This document shows positions 31,412 through 39,925 of a stretch of 64,000 nt of DNA, one piece after another; the first letter of the stretch is position 1, and each line of letters begins with the position of its first letter. The position numbers were made by a program, and so were the translations under genes. Source of the DNA: Streptomyces nymphaeiformis (lineage in GTDB: Bacteria > Actinomycetota > Actinomycetes > Streptomycetales > Streptomycetaceae); assembly GCF_014203895.1 (NCBI RefSeq), contig NZ_JACHJY010000008.1:310001-374000 (forward strand). The letters are read 5' to 3'. A model generated the notes under the pieces. The model worked only from the letters and a program-made list of their open reading frames with translations, searched no databases and was not told the DNA's origin.

Positions 31412-33496
31412 ATGACAGCGACGACCGACGGAAGCACCGGGGCCATGGGCCCCCGGGCAGCCGCGGCCAGCAAGGCGAACGACTCCGACGCCACGGCGTC
31501 GGGACCCGACGGGACGGGTGCGCCCGGCGCGTCCGGGCCGGACGGCACCGGTGCGGGCGCCGGACCGGTCCCCGACGGGACCACCGCGCCCGGCGCCCCC
31601 GGTCTCGACGGCACCGCCGCGCGGGCCGTCGAACGGGGCGTGGAGCACCTGCTCGCCCGGCAGGACCCCGCCGGCTGGTGGAAGGGCGACCTGGAGACCA
31701 ACGTCACCATGGACGCCGAGGACCTCCTCCTCCGCCAGTTCCTCGGCATCCTCGACGCCGACACCACCCGCGCCGCCGCGCTCCACATCCGCCGTGGGCA
31801 GCACGAGGACGGCGCCTGGGCCACCTTCTACGGCGGGCCCGGCGAGCTCTCCGCCACCGTCGAGGCCTATGTGGCCCTGCGGCTCGCCGGAGACCCGCCC
31901 GAGGCCCCGCACATGGCCCGCGCCTCCGCCTGGGTCCGCGCCCGCGGCGGGATCGCCTCCGCCCGGGTCTTCACCCGGATCTGGCTGGCCCTCTTCGGCT
32001 GGTGGCGCTGGGAGGACCTGCCCGAGCTGCCCCCGGAGCTGATCTTCCTGCCGAAGTGGTTCCCGCTCAACATCTACGACTTCGGCTGCTGGGCCCGGCA
32101 GACGATCGTGCCGCTCACCATCGTCTCCGCGAAGCGCCCGGTCCGCCCCGCGCCCTTCCCGCTGGACGAGCTCCACACCGACCCGGCGCGGCCGAACCCG
32201 CCCCGGCCGCTCGCCCCGGCCACCGGCTGGGACGGCGTCTTCCAGCGGCTCGACAAGGCACTGCACGTGTACCACCGCTTCGCCCCGCGCGGGGTGCGCC
32301 GGACGGCCATGAACGCCGCCGCCCGGTGGATCGTCGAGCGCCAGGAGAACGACGGCTGCTGGGGCGGCATCCAGCCCCCCGCCGTCTACTCCGTCATCGC
32401 CCTCCACCTCCTCGGCTACGACCTGAAGCACCCCGTCATGCGGGCCGGCCTGGAGTCCCTCGACCGGTTCGCCGTCTGGCGCGAGGACGGCTCGCGGATG
32501 ATCGAGGCCTGCCAGTCGCCCGTCTGGGACACCTGCCTCGCCACCATCGCCCTCGCCGACGCCGGCCTCGCCCCCGACCACCCGGCGCTCGTCAAGGCCG
32601 TGGACTGGATGCTCGACGAGGAGATCACCCGCACCGGGGACTGGGCCGTGCGGCGGCCCGAACTCCCGCCGGGCGGCTGGGCGTTCGAGTTCCACAACGA
32701 CACCTACCCCGACATCGACGACACCGCCGAGGTGCTGCTCGCCCTGCGCCGGGTCCGGCACCCCGACCCGGCCCGGGTGGACGCGGCCGTCGCCCGCGGC
32801 GCCCGCTGGACGCTCGGCATGCAGTCACGGGACGGCGGCTGGGGCGCCTTCGACGCCGACAACACCAGCGCCTTCCCCAACAAGCTGCCGTTCTGCGACT
32901 TCGGCGAGGTCATCGACCCGCCCTCCGCCGACGTCACCGCCCACGTGGTGGAGATGCTCGCCTACGAGGGCATGACCGAGCACCCGCGCGCCCGCCGCGG
33001 CATCGAGTGGCTGCTCGCCGCACAGGAGCCCAACGGCGCCTGGTTCGGCCGCTGGGGCGTCAACCACGTGTACGGCACGGGCTCGGTGCTCCCCGCGCTC
33101 GCCGCCGCCGGGCTGCCCGCCTCCCACCCGGCGATCCGCCGCGCCGTCGGCTGGCTCGGCTCCGCGCAGAACGACGACGGCGGCTGGGGCGAGGACCTCC
33201 GCTCGTACAAGGAGGAGGAATGGGTCGGGCGCGGCCCCTCCACCGCCTCCCAGACCGCCTGGGCGCTGATCGCCCTCCTCGCCGCCGGCGAGCGCGACTC
33301 CGAGCCCGTCCGCCGGGGCGTCGCCTGGCTGGCCGAGACCCAGCGGGAGGACGGCTCCTGGGACGAGCCGTACTTCACCGGCACCGGCTTCCCCTGGGAC
33401 TTCTCCATCAACTACCACCTCTACCGGCAGGTGTTCCCGCTCACGGCGCTCGGGCGCTACGTGCACGGGGAGCCCTCGCCGCGCAAGGAGGACTGA
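31412..33496 (+). CDS. shc: squalene-hopene cyclase
   Basis: This 694-residue class II terpene cyclase protonates and folds squalene into hopene/hopanol at the membrane. The catalytic DIDD is at residues 434-437. Several QW repeats are visible (QDPAGWWKGD, QENDGCWGG, QSRDGGWGAF, QNDDGGWGED, QREDGSWDEP). The start at ATG 31412 is set by AAGGGGA. The first 55 residues are a Gly/Ala/Pro/Thr-rich low-complexity extension lacking in typical cyclases (about 640 residues). Its stop overlaps hpnG (TGATG). Confidence 0.95.
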   Translation: MTATTDGSTGAMGPRAAAASKANDSDATASGPDGTGAPGASGPDGTGAGAGPVPDGTTAPGAPGLDGTAARAVERGVEHLLARQDPAGWWKGDLETNVTMDAEDLLLRQFLGILDADTTRAAALHIRRGQHEDGAWATFYGGPGELSATVEAYVALRLAGDPPEAPHMARASAWVRARGGIASARVFTRIWLALFGWWRWEDLPELPPELIFLPKWFPLNIYDFGCWARQTIVPLTIVSAKRPVRPAPFPLDELHTDPARPNPPRPLAPATGWDGVFQRLDKALHVYHRFAPRGVRRTAMNAAARWIVERQENDGCWGGIQPPAVYSVIALHLLGYDLKHPVMRAGLESLDRFAVWREDGSRMIEACQSPVWDTCLATIALADAGLAPDHPALVKAVDWMLDEEITRTGDWAVRRPELPPGGWAFEFHNDTYPDIDDTAEVLLALRRVRHPDPARVDAAVARGARWTLGMQSRDGGWGAFDADNTSAFPNKLPFCDFGEVIDPPSADVTAHVVEMLAYEGMTEHPRARRGIEWLLAAQEPNGAWFGRWGVNHVYGTGSVLPALAAAGLPASHPAIRRAVGWLGSAQNDDGGWGEDLRSYKEEEWVGRGPSTASQTAWALIALLAAGERDSEPVRRGVAWLAETQREDGSWDEPYFTGTGFPWDFSINYHLYRQVFPLTALGRYVHGEPSPRKED

Positions 33497-34167
33497 TGGG
33501 CCGCGAGCCCGGCCCGGGCGCCGGCCCACCCCTGCTGATCGCCTGCGCGCTCGGCATCGAGCAGTTCGCCCTGCGCAGCGGGGAGCGGGGCGCCGCGCCG
33601 GGCCCGGTGACCGTCCTCCGCACCGGCATGGGGCCGGACCGGGCCCGAAAGGCGGTGTCCCGGGCGCTCGGCGAGGAGCCCTGGCGGGACGCCGCGGTGA
33701 TCGCCTCCGGCTTCTGCGCGGGCCTCGTCCCCGGCATGCACCCGGGGGACCTGATCGTCGCCGACGAGACCCGCGGCCCCGACGGCACGACCTTGTGCAC
33801 CGGGACCGAGCTCCTGGTGAAGGCCCTGGTCAAGGCGGTGCCGGGGCGCGCCGTCCACACCGGGCCGCTGATCGGCTCCGACCACGTGGTGCGCGGCCCC
33901 GAGCGGGCCGCGCTCGGCGCGGGCGGCGCGATCGCCGTCGACATGGAGTCCGCCGCCACGCTCCGTACCGCCCGGGCCGCCGGAGCACACGGGGACGGGC
34001 CGGACGCCCGCCCGGTTGCGGCCGTCCGGGTGGTCGTGGACGCTCCTGAACATGAACTGGTCCGGATCGGCACGGTACGCGGGGGAATATCAGCCTTCCG
34101 TGTCCTTCGTGCCGTCCTTCCCGCTTTCTTCGAATGGCACCGTTCTTTGCTGCTCCCCAGGAGGTGA
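33496..34167 (+). CDS. hpnG: HpnG, hopanoid nucleosidase/phosphorylase-family protein
   Basis: This 223-residue protein shows the PNP/UDP phosphorylase fold by AVDMESAATLRTA (about residue 153) and GSDHVVRGPE. HpnG cleaves adenine from adenosylhopane to give ribosylhopane (or phosphoribosylhopane). ATG 33496 has AAGGAGG just upstream and overlaps the shc stop. The following gene is the adenosylhopane-forming radical SAM enzyme, in pathway order. Confidence 0.88.
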   Translation: MGREPGPGAGPPLLIACALGIEQFALRSGERGAAPGPVTVLRTGMGPDRARKAVSRALGEEPWRDAAVIASGFCAGLVPGMHPGDLIVADETRGPDGTTLCTGTELLVKALVKAVPGRAVHTGPLIGSDHVVRGPERAALGAGGAIAVDMESAATLRTARAAGAHGDGPDARPVAAVRVVVDAPEHELVRIGTVRGGISAFRVLRAVLPAFFEWHRSLLLPRR

Positions 34168-34174
34168 ACGAGTT

Positions 34175-35200
34175 ATGGCCATGCCGCTCCGTCAGTCCAT
34201 CCGGGTCGGGACCTACCTCTTCGAACAGAAGCTCCGCAAGCGGGACAAGTTCCCGCTGATCGTCGAGCTGGAGCCGCTCTACGCCTGCAACCTCAAGTGC
34301 GAGGGCTGCGGGAAGATCCAGCACCCGGCGGGTGTCCTCAAGCAGCGCATGCCGGTCGCCCAGGCGGTCGGCGCGGTCCTGGAGTCCGGCGCGCCCATGG
34401 TGTCCATCGCGGGCGGCGAGCCCCTGATGCACCCTCAGATCGACGAGATCGTCCGTCAGTTGGTGGCCCGGCGGAAGTACGTCTTCCTCTGCACCAACGC
34501 GCTGCTGCTGCGCAAGAAGCTGGAGAAGTTCACCCCCTCCCCGTACTTCGCCTTCGCCGTGCACATCGACGGGCTGCGCGAGCGCCACGACGAGTCCGTC
34601 GCCAAGGAGGGCGTGTTCGACGAGGCGGTGGCGGCCATCAAGGAGGCCAAGCGGCGCGGCTTCCGGGTCACCACCAACTCGACCTTCTTCAACACCGACA
34701 CCCCGCAGACCATCATCGAGGTCCTCAATTTCCTCAACGACGACCTCCAGGTCGACGAAATGATGATCTCGCCCGCCTACGCCTACGAGAAGGCCCCCGA
34801 CCAGGAGCACTTCCTCGGCGTCGAGCAGACCCGCGAACTCTTCAGGAAGGCCTTCGCCGGCGGGAACAGGCGCCGCTGGCGGCTCAACCACTCGCCGCTC
34901 TTCCTGGACTTCCTGGAAGGAAAGGCGGACTTCCCCTGCACCGCCTGGGCCATTCCCAACTACTCCCTCTTCGGCTGGCAGCGCCCCTGCTATCTGATGA
35001 GCGACGGATACGTCCCCACGTACCGCGAACTCGTCGAGGACACCGACTGGGACAAGTACGGCCGCGGCAAGGACCCGCGCTGCGCCAACTGCATGGCGCA
35101 CTGCGGCTACGAGCCCACCGCCGTTCTCGCCACCATGGGCTCCCTCAAGGAGTCCCTGCGCGCGGTCCGGGAGACGGTCTCCGGGAACACCACGTCATGA
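34175..35200 (+). CDS. hpnH: adenosyl-hopene transferase HpnH (radical SAM)
   Basis: This 341-residue radical SAM enzyme has the CxxxCxxC cluster at C38, C42 and C45 (CNLKCEGC), IAGGEPLMHP for SAM binding, and a C-terminal CANCMAHCGYEP segment typical of HpnH. It adds a 5'-deoxyadenosyl group to hopene. A near-perfect Shine-Dalgarno (AGGAGGTGA) precedes ATG 34175. Its stop overlaps the aminotransferase start. Confidence 0.95.
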   Translation: MAMPLRQSIRVGTYLFEQKLRKRDKFPLIVELEPLYACNLKCEGCGKIQHPAGVLKQRMPVAQAVGAVLESGAPMVSIAGGEPLMHPQIDEIVRQLVARRKYVFLCTNALLLRKKLEKFTPSPYFAFAVHIDGLRERHDESVAKEGVFDEAVAAIKEAKRRGFRVTTNSTFFNTDTPQTIIEVLNFLNDDLQVDEMMISPAYAYEKAPDQEHFLGVEQTRELFRKAFAGGNRRRWRLNHSPLFLDFLEGKADFPCTAWAIPNYSLFGWQRPCYLMSDGYVPTYRELVEDTDWDKYGRGKDPRCANCMAHCGYEPTAVLATMGSLKESLRAVRETVSGNTTS

Positions 35201-36582
35201 CCGGCGGGTTCGACCTGCGGGCGCTGCTTTCCGAGCGCGGCGCGGAGCGGTACGAGCTGCACGCCAGGTACCTCAACCACCAGCTGCCCCGCATGCTGCA
35301 CACCATCGGCTTCGACAAGGTCTACGAGCGGGCCGAGGGCGCCCACTTCTGGGACGCCGACGGCGTCGACCACCTCGACATGCTCGCCGGCTTCGGCGTG
35401 ATGGGCCTCGGACGGCACCACCCCGTCGTCCGCAAGGCCCTCCACGACGTCCTGGACGCCCAGCTCGCCGACCTCACCCGCTTCGACTGCCAGCCGCTGC
35501 CGGGCCTCCTCGCCGAGAGGCTGCTCGCCCACAGCCCGCACCTCGACCGGGTCTTCTTCGGCAACAGCGGCACCGAGGCCGTCGAGACCGCCCTCAAGTT
35601 CGCCCGGTACGCCACCGGGCGAACAAGGATCCTCTACTGCCACCACGCCTTCCACGGGCTCACCACCGGCTCCCTCTCCGTCAACGGCGAGCAGGGCTTC
35701 CGTGAGGGCTTCGACCCGCTCCTGCCGGACACCGCGATCGCCCTCGGCGACCTCGACGCCCTGGAGCGGGAGCTGCACCACGGCGACGTGGCCGCCTTCG
35801 TCGTCGAGCCCATCCAGGGCAAGGGCGTCCACGAGGCACCGCCGGGCTTCCTCCGGGCCGCCCAGGACCTCCTGCACCGGCACGGCGCGCTGCTCGTCGC
35901 GGACGAGGTCCAGACGGGCCTCGGCAGGACCGGCGACTTCTACGCCTACCAGCACGAGGAGGGCGTCGAGCCGGACCTGGTCTGCGTCGCCAAGGCGCTC
36001 TCCGGCGGCTACGTGCCGGTCGGCGCCACCCTCGGCAAGGACTGGATCTTCAAGAAGGTGTACTCGTCGATGGACCGGGTCCTGGTCCACTCGGCGAGCT
36101 TCGGATCGAACGCGCAGGCCATGGCCGCCGGGCTCGCCGTCCTCTCGGTCATGGAGGACGAGGACACCGTCGCGCACGCCCGCCGGATCGGCGACCTGCT
36201 CTCCGGCCGCCTGAAGGAGCTCGTGCCGCGGTACGAGCTGCTGCACGAGATCCGCGGGCGCGGCCTGATGATCGGGATCGAGTTCGGGCGGCCGTCCTCG
36301 CTCGGACTGCGCGGGCGCTGGACGATGCTCCAGGCGGCCCGCAAGGGCCTCTTCGCCCAGATGGTCGTCGTCCCGCTGCTCCAGCGGCACAGGATCCTCA
36401 CCCAGGTCTCCGGCGACCACCTGGAGGTGATCAAGCTGATCCCGCCGCTGATCATCGACGAGGCGGACGTGGACCGGTTCGTGACCGCCTTCACCGCGGT
36501 CATGGACGACGCCCACGGCGGCGGCGGACTGATGTGGGACTTCGGGAAGACACTGGTCAAGCAGGCGGTCGCGCAGCGTTAG
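35197..36582 (+). CDS. class III aminotransferase, hopanoid-type (aminobacteriohopanetriol synthesis)
   Basis: This 461-residue PLP enzyme has FFGNSGTEAVETALKFAR (phosphate binding), VADEVQTGLGRTG (Asp for the pyridine ring) and CVAKALSGGYVPVG, whose Lys forms the aldimine. Coupled to hpnH by ATGA, it most likely aminates ribosylhopane-derived aldehyde to 35-aminobacteriohopane-triol, as in Streptomyces coelicolor. It is the last gene of the operon. In S. coelicolor, ispG and dxs lie between hpnH and this gene; here they are absent. Confidence 0.88.
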   Translation: MTGGFDLRALLSERGAERYELHARYLNHQLPRMLHTIGFDKVYERAEGAHFWDADGVDHLDMLAGFGVMGLGRHHPVVRKALHDVLDAQLADLTRFDCQPLPGLLAERLLAHSPHLDRVFFGNSGTEAVETALKFARYATGRTRILYCHHAFHGLTTGSLSVNGEQGFREGFDPLLPDTAIALGDLDALERELHHGDVAAFVVEPIQGKGVHEAPPGFLRAAQDLLHRHGALLVADEVQTGLGRTGDFYAYQHEEGVEPDLVCVAKALSGGYVPVGATLGKDWIFKKVYSSMDRVLVHSASFGSNAQAMAAGLAVLSVMEDEDTVAHARRIGDLLSGRLKELVPRYELLHEIRGRGLMIGIEFGRPSSLGLRGRWTMLQAARKGLFAQMVVVPLLQRHRILTQVSGDHLEVIKLIPPLIIDEADVDRFVTAFTAVMDDAHGGGGLMWDFGKTLVKQAVAQR

Positions 36583-36593
36583 GACCAGGGTTT

Positions 36594-36627
36594 TTGCCTC
36601 TGGGACAAGAAACTTGCCTCAGGGGCA
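36594..36627 (+). promoter_or_regulatory. paired direct-repeat operator candidate
   Basis: TTGCCTCTGGGACA (36594-36607) and TTGCCTCAGGGGCA (36614-36627) are 14-bp near-identical sites whose starts lie exactly 20 bp apart, two helical turns. Each is itself nearly palindromic. They lie 22-55 bases before the XRE-cupin start, so they are probably its own operator. Confidence 0.6.
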
Positions 36628-36648
36628 CGAACCTGGCGGAATGGACGC

Positions 36649-37278
36649 ATGGACCACGTCCCCGGGGACACCTCCCCGGACCCCGCCGTCACCGACGTCC
36701 TGCCGGACGTCGCCCCGCAGCTGCGGTCCCTGCGCCGCCGCCGGGGGCTCACCCTGGAGGCCGCCGCCCAGCGGGCCGGTCTCTCCCCGGCCCACCTCTC
36801 GCGCCTGGAGACGGGGAACCGGCAGCCCTCGCTGCCGATGCTCCTCGCCCTGTCCCGTATCTACGGTACGACGGTCTCCGAGCTCCTGGGCGAAACGCCC
36901 CCCGAGCGCGATCCCGTCGTCCGGGCCGACCGCTCTGAGCCCGTCGAGGCCGACGGCTGGATCTACCGCCAGGCGGGCGGCGCCGGCCGCGCCCTCCAGT
37001 GCCTGCGGGTGCACGTGCCCTATGCCACCCGGGCCGACATCGTGCGGGTCCACCCCGGCGAGGAGTGGATCCACGTCCTGGAGGGGCGGGTCCGGCTCGC
37101 GCTCGGCGACGCCGTCCACGTCCTCGATCCCGGGGACAGTGCGCACTTCGACTCGCTGACCCCGCACCGCATCGGCGCCGCCACGTCCGGCGGGGCCGAG
37201 CTGCTCTTCGTCCACACCCTGATGCAGAGCCCCGCCGCCGAGCTGTGCCTCGGCGACGGGACCCCGCATCGGCGCTGA
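36649..37278 (+). CDS. XRE-type HTH regulator with C-terminal cupin
   Basis: This 209-residue regulator has an XRE helix-turn-helix at about residues 24-80 (RRGLTLEAAAQRAGLSPAHL, RLETGNRQPSLPMLLAL) and a cupin barrel at about 115-195 (VHPGEEWIHVLEGRVRLALGD, LDPGDSAHFDS). The cupin should bind a small effector, as in PuuR-like regulators. It is followed 18 bases later by a 52-residue single-helix protein, a common actinobacterial pair. Two 20-bp-phased repeats upstream are candidate operators. Confidence 0.88.
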   Translation: MDHVPGDTSPDPAVTDVLPDVAPQLRSLRRRRGLTLEAAAQRAGLSPAHLSRLETGNRQPSLPMLLALSRIYGTTVSELLGETPPERDPVVRADRSEPVEADGWIYRQAGGAGRALQCLRVHVPYATRADIVRVHPGEEWIHVLEGRVRLALGDAVHVLDPGDSAHFDSLTPHRIGAATSGGAELLFVHTLMQSPAAELCLGDGTPHRR

Positions 37279-37296
37279 CGTCCAGAAAGGACCGAC

Positions 37297-37455
37297 ATGT
37301 CCGAGAAGTCAGTACGACCGGTCACCGGCGAGGAGCGCGGTGAAGGCAAGTTCCCCAAGGGGCTCGTGCTCCGCCTCTTCGCCTATCTGATCGCGGGCCA
37401 CCTCTTCGCCGGCTTCCTCTACCTGCTCTTCACGCTCGGCGCGCAGGGTCGGTAG
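37297..37455 (+). CDS. DUF6126 family single-pass membrane protein
   Basis: This 52-residue protein has a charged N-terminal third and one hydrophobic helix (residues about 23-47: LVLRLFAYLIAGHLFAGF and on). AGAAAGGA provides a ribosome-binding site. It matches the small DUF6126 proteins that sit next to XRE-cupin regulators in Streptomyces. Function is unknown; it may report membrane state to, or be controlled by, the regulator. It lies in a region where the coding signal is short but the coupling and composition are convincing. Confidence 0.8.
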   Translation: MSEKSVRPVTGEERGEGKFPKGLVLRLFAYLIAGHLFAGFLYLLFTLGAQGR

Positions 37456-37473
37456 TACGTACGGGGGCAGGTG

Positions 37474-38295
37474 TCACGCCTCCGTGAGCAGGCGCTCCCG
37501 CAGGCGCTCGCGGGTCTCCGGGGCGAGCTTCAGGCCCTCCGCGAGGTAGGCGTCCACCGAGCCCCAGGTCGCCTCGATCGTCTCGAAGGCGGCCCGCAGG
37601 TACTCCACCCGCGCGTCGAACAGCGGGCTCAGCAGCTCCATCACCTCGGGCGACATCGCGTCCGGGGAGGTGGAGCTGCGGCGCACCTTGTAGCGGCGGT
37701 GCGGGTCGTTCGACTTCACGTAGTCGGCCTCGATCGCCCCGCGCTCGACCCCGACCGCGAGCAGGGTGATCGCGATGGCGAGCCCGGCCCGGTCCTTTCC
37801 GGCCGCGCAGTGCATGAGGGCCGGGACGCTCTCCTCCGCCATGGAGTGCAGGATCCGGCTGTGCTCCGAGGTCCGCTCGACCACCATCTTCCGGTACGAA
37901 TCGGTCATCCGGGCGGCCGCCTTGCCGTCGCCGAGGATCTCCCGCAGCTGCGCGATCTCGCCGTCGCGCACGAGGAGCCAGAACTCCTTGCCGTCGGCCG
38001 GGTCGTTGAGGGGTATGTTCACGTTCCGCACGCCGGGCAGGTCGACGTCCGCGCCCTCGACCCTGCGGTCCGACTCGTTGCGGAAGTCGAAGACGGTGTG
38101 CAGGCCGAGCGAGGAGAGGAAGGCGGCGTCGTCCTCCGTCGCATGGGCGAGGTGGCCGCTGCGGAAGAGGCGCCCGGGGTGGACGGCGCGCCCGTCCGTC
38201 GTCGGCAGGCCGCCCACGTCCCGGAAGTTGCGGACCTCCGCCAGCTGGGGCTCGTCGGCTTCGGCGGGCGGGACCTGCGGCAGCTGCTGCGTCAC
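37474..38295 (-). CDS. protein tyrosine/serine phosphatase family protein
   Basis: This 273-residue phosphatase has the active-site loop HCAAGKDRAGLA at about residues 161-172, the CxxGKDR form of the bacterial Tyr/Ser phosphatase (Y_phosphatase3) group. NFRDVGGL near the N-terminus and FDFRNESDR around residue 70 also match. Such enzymes may act on phosphotyrosine, phosphoinositide or other phosphoesters. GTG 38295 is chosen for AGGAG five bases upstream; the ATG at 38352 lacks a site. It is convergent with the DUF6126 gene. Confidence 0.87.
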   Translation of the reverse strand: MTQQLPQVPPAEADEPQLAEVRNFRDVGGLPTTDGRAVHPGRLFRSGHLAHATEDDAAFLSSLGLHTVFDFRNESDRRVEGADVDLPGVRNVNIPLNDPADGKEFWLLVRDGEIAQLREILGDGKAAARMTDSYRKMVVERTSEHSRILHSMAEESVPALMHCAAGKDRAGLAIAITLLAVGVERGAIEADYVKSNDPHRRYKVRRSSTSPDAMSPEVMELLSPLFDARVEYLRAAFETIEATWGSVDAYLAEGLKLAPETRERLRERLLTEA

Positions 38296-38664
38296 GGCTG
38301 CTCCTGTTCTGTAGATCGGTTCCTGTGTCCGGTGGATCGGTTCCTGGGGCAATCATCTCGGGTGGGGGCCCGGAGGCGCACCCCCTCGGATGGGAATGGG
38401 CGATCTGTCCGTATTGAGAGCTAAGGGGTAACCCGCCCTGGTTGCAGGGGAGATGGGGATTCGCGCGTGAGCAGCGTCATAACCGTGACGGACCGTGCCT
38501 GATCGTCTTTTCCAAACACCCCCCGGGAAAAGGAGATCGAGGGACCGTCATCGACGGAGGGTGACCGGAATTCCGCCCGGAAATCAAGAAATCCCGGAGT
38601 GCGGGAAAACCGCGGCTTGTTCACGCCGACCCCACTCGTCTAGCGTCGCGCTCACTCCGGACGG
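38296..38664. other. intergenic region upstream of riboswitch
   Basis: About 370 bases without a convincing gene. It must hold the promoters for the divergent phosphatase and for the riboswitch RNA. The AT-richer stretch at about 38420-38520 and around TAGCGT at 38641 are plausible promoter locations, but no match is strong enough to call. Confidence 0.5.
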
Positions 38665-38836
38665 ACCGCCGAATCCTGCCACCGACCGGAATCCGCACTC
38701 ACCGGTAGAAGGCAGGAGCGGGGGACCCAGGTAAGTCGCCGATCCCTTCGAAGAAGGACGGCTCGGGGTGAAGTCGCGTATGCACGCGGCCGGACATCTC
38801 CAGTCCGAACCCGACAGCTCACCTCGCAGGCGCCGG
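38665..38836 (+). ncRNA. ydaO-yuaA (cyclic di-AMP) riboswitch
   Basis: The region shows the conserved ydaO core in Streptomyces form: CAGGAGCGGGGGACCCAGGT at 38713-38732, GGGGTGAAGTCGC at 38766-38778, and CCGAACCCGACAGCTCACCT near 38804-38823, with P1-like closing ends. It precedes a LysM/M23 cell-wall hydrolase by 13 bases, the usual target. In actinobacteria c-di-AMP binding turns such genes off, linking osmotic state and resuscitation to wall hydrolysis. Confidence 0.9.
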
Positions 38837-38849
38837 AGAGGAATTCGCC

Positions 38850-39773
38850 ATGCCCGCGAAGGGTAAGCACCGCCGCACCAAGTCCAACCGCCTGACCCGT
38901 GGCCTCGCCGCCGCCGGCACCGGCGGCGCCGTCGTCGCCCTCCCGCTCCTCGGAGCCACCGGTGCCCACGCCGCCACCCCGGCCGCCGCTCCCGCGCAGG
39001 CCGTCACCCAGGTGAAGGCCGCCGTCGAGGCCGCGCCCGCCGCCGCGAAGGCCGCGCCGAAGACGTACTCCGTCGTCCGCGGCGACTACCTGTCGAAGAT
39101 CGCCGCCGAGCACCACCTGGCGGGCGGCTGGCAGAAGCTCTACAAGGACAACCGCCAGGTCGTCGGCGAGGACCCCTCGCTGATCCTGCCCGGCATGAAG
39201 CTCACCCTCGGCGCGAAGAGCACCGCCGGGGCCGCGCACCACGACGGGCAGACCTCCGGCAAGAACGGCGACACCCAGCGCGCCTCGCGCAGCAGCGAGC
39301 GCGCCTCGGCCCCGGCCGCCCCCGCGACCACCGCGCCGTCCTCGTCGACCGGCACGACCTCCTCCTCCGGCTGGGTCGCCCCGATCGCCGGTGCCGCCAT
39401 GTCGACCCCGTACCACCAGGCCGGCTCCATGTGGTCCTCCGGCTACCACACCGGTGTCGACTTCATCGCCTCCACCGGCACCACCGTCCACGCGGTCGGC
39501 CCCGGCACCGTCTACTCCGCCGGCGACGGCGGTGCGTACGGCAACCAGGTCGTCATCCAGCACGCCGACGGCACCTTCTCGCAGTACGCCCACCTCTCCT
39601 CGATCTCCGTCTCCGCCGGCCAGACCGTCACCGGCGGCCAGGAGATCGGCCTCTCCGGCGCGACCGGCAACGTCACCGGCCCGCACCTGCACTTCGAGAT
39701 GCGCACCGGGCCGGAGTACGGCTCCGACATCGACCCGCTGGCGGCCCTGCGCCAGCACGGCGTGAGCATCTGA
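38850..39773 (+). CDS. secreted LysM-M23 peptidoglycan endopeptidase
   Basis: This 307-residue exported enzyme has a signal peptide (residues 1-42, ending AHA), a LysM domain (about 72-123, TYSVVRGDYLSKIAAEHH), a Thr/Ser/Ala linker and a C-terminal M23 domain (about 175-305). Zinc ligands are visible in YHTGVDFIA and HLHFEMR, with catalytic His in YAHLS. It should cut peptide cross-links in peptidoglycan. Expression is expected to be under c-di-AMP control through the riboswitch. A terminator follows. Confidence 0.95.
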   Translation: MPAKGKHRRTKSNRLTRGLAAAGTGGAVVALPLLGATGAHAATPAAAPAQAVTQVKAAVEAAPAAAKAAPKTYSVVRGDYLSKIAAEHHLAGGWQKLYKDNRQVVGEDPSLILPGMKLTLGAKSTAGAAHHDGQTSGKNGDTQRASRSSERASAPAAPATTAPSSSTGTTSSSGWVAPIAGAAMSTPYHQAGSMWSSGYHTGVDFIASTGTTVHAVGPGTVYSAGDGGAYGNQVVIQHADGTFSQYAHLSSISVSAGQTVTGGQEIGLSGATGNVTGPHLHFEMRTGPEYGSDIDPLAALRQHGVSI

Positions 39774-39789
39774 CGACACGTCACCCCCT

Positions 39790-39819
39790 GGATGCCCGGC
39801 ACACCCGTGCCGGGCATCC
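39790..39819 (+). terminator. intrinsic terminator hairpin
   Basis: A perfect 13-bp stem (39790-39802 with 39807-39819) with a 4-base loop begins 16 bases after the M23 peptidase stop. Confidence 0.8.
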
Positions 39820-39925
39820 GGCGTATTCCGGCTTGGTGGAATCTTTATCGGTGGCATATGTCACCCTGCGTCAACCCCTCCTTACGGTCGCGTAGGTCAC
39901 ATCCGAGGAGGAAGGATGTGCTCCC

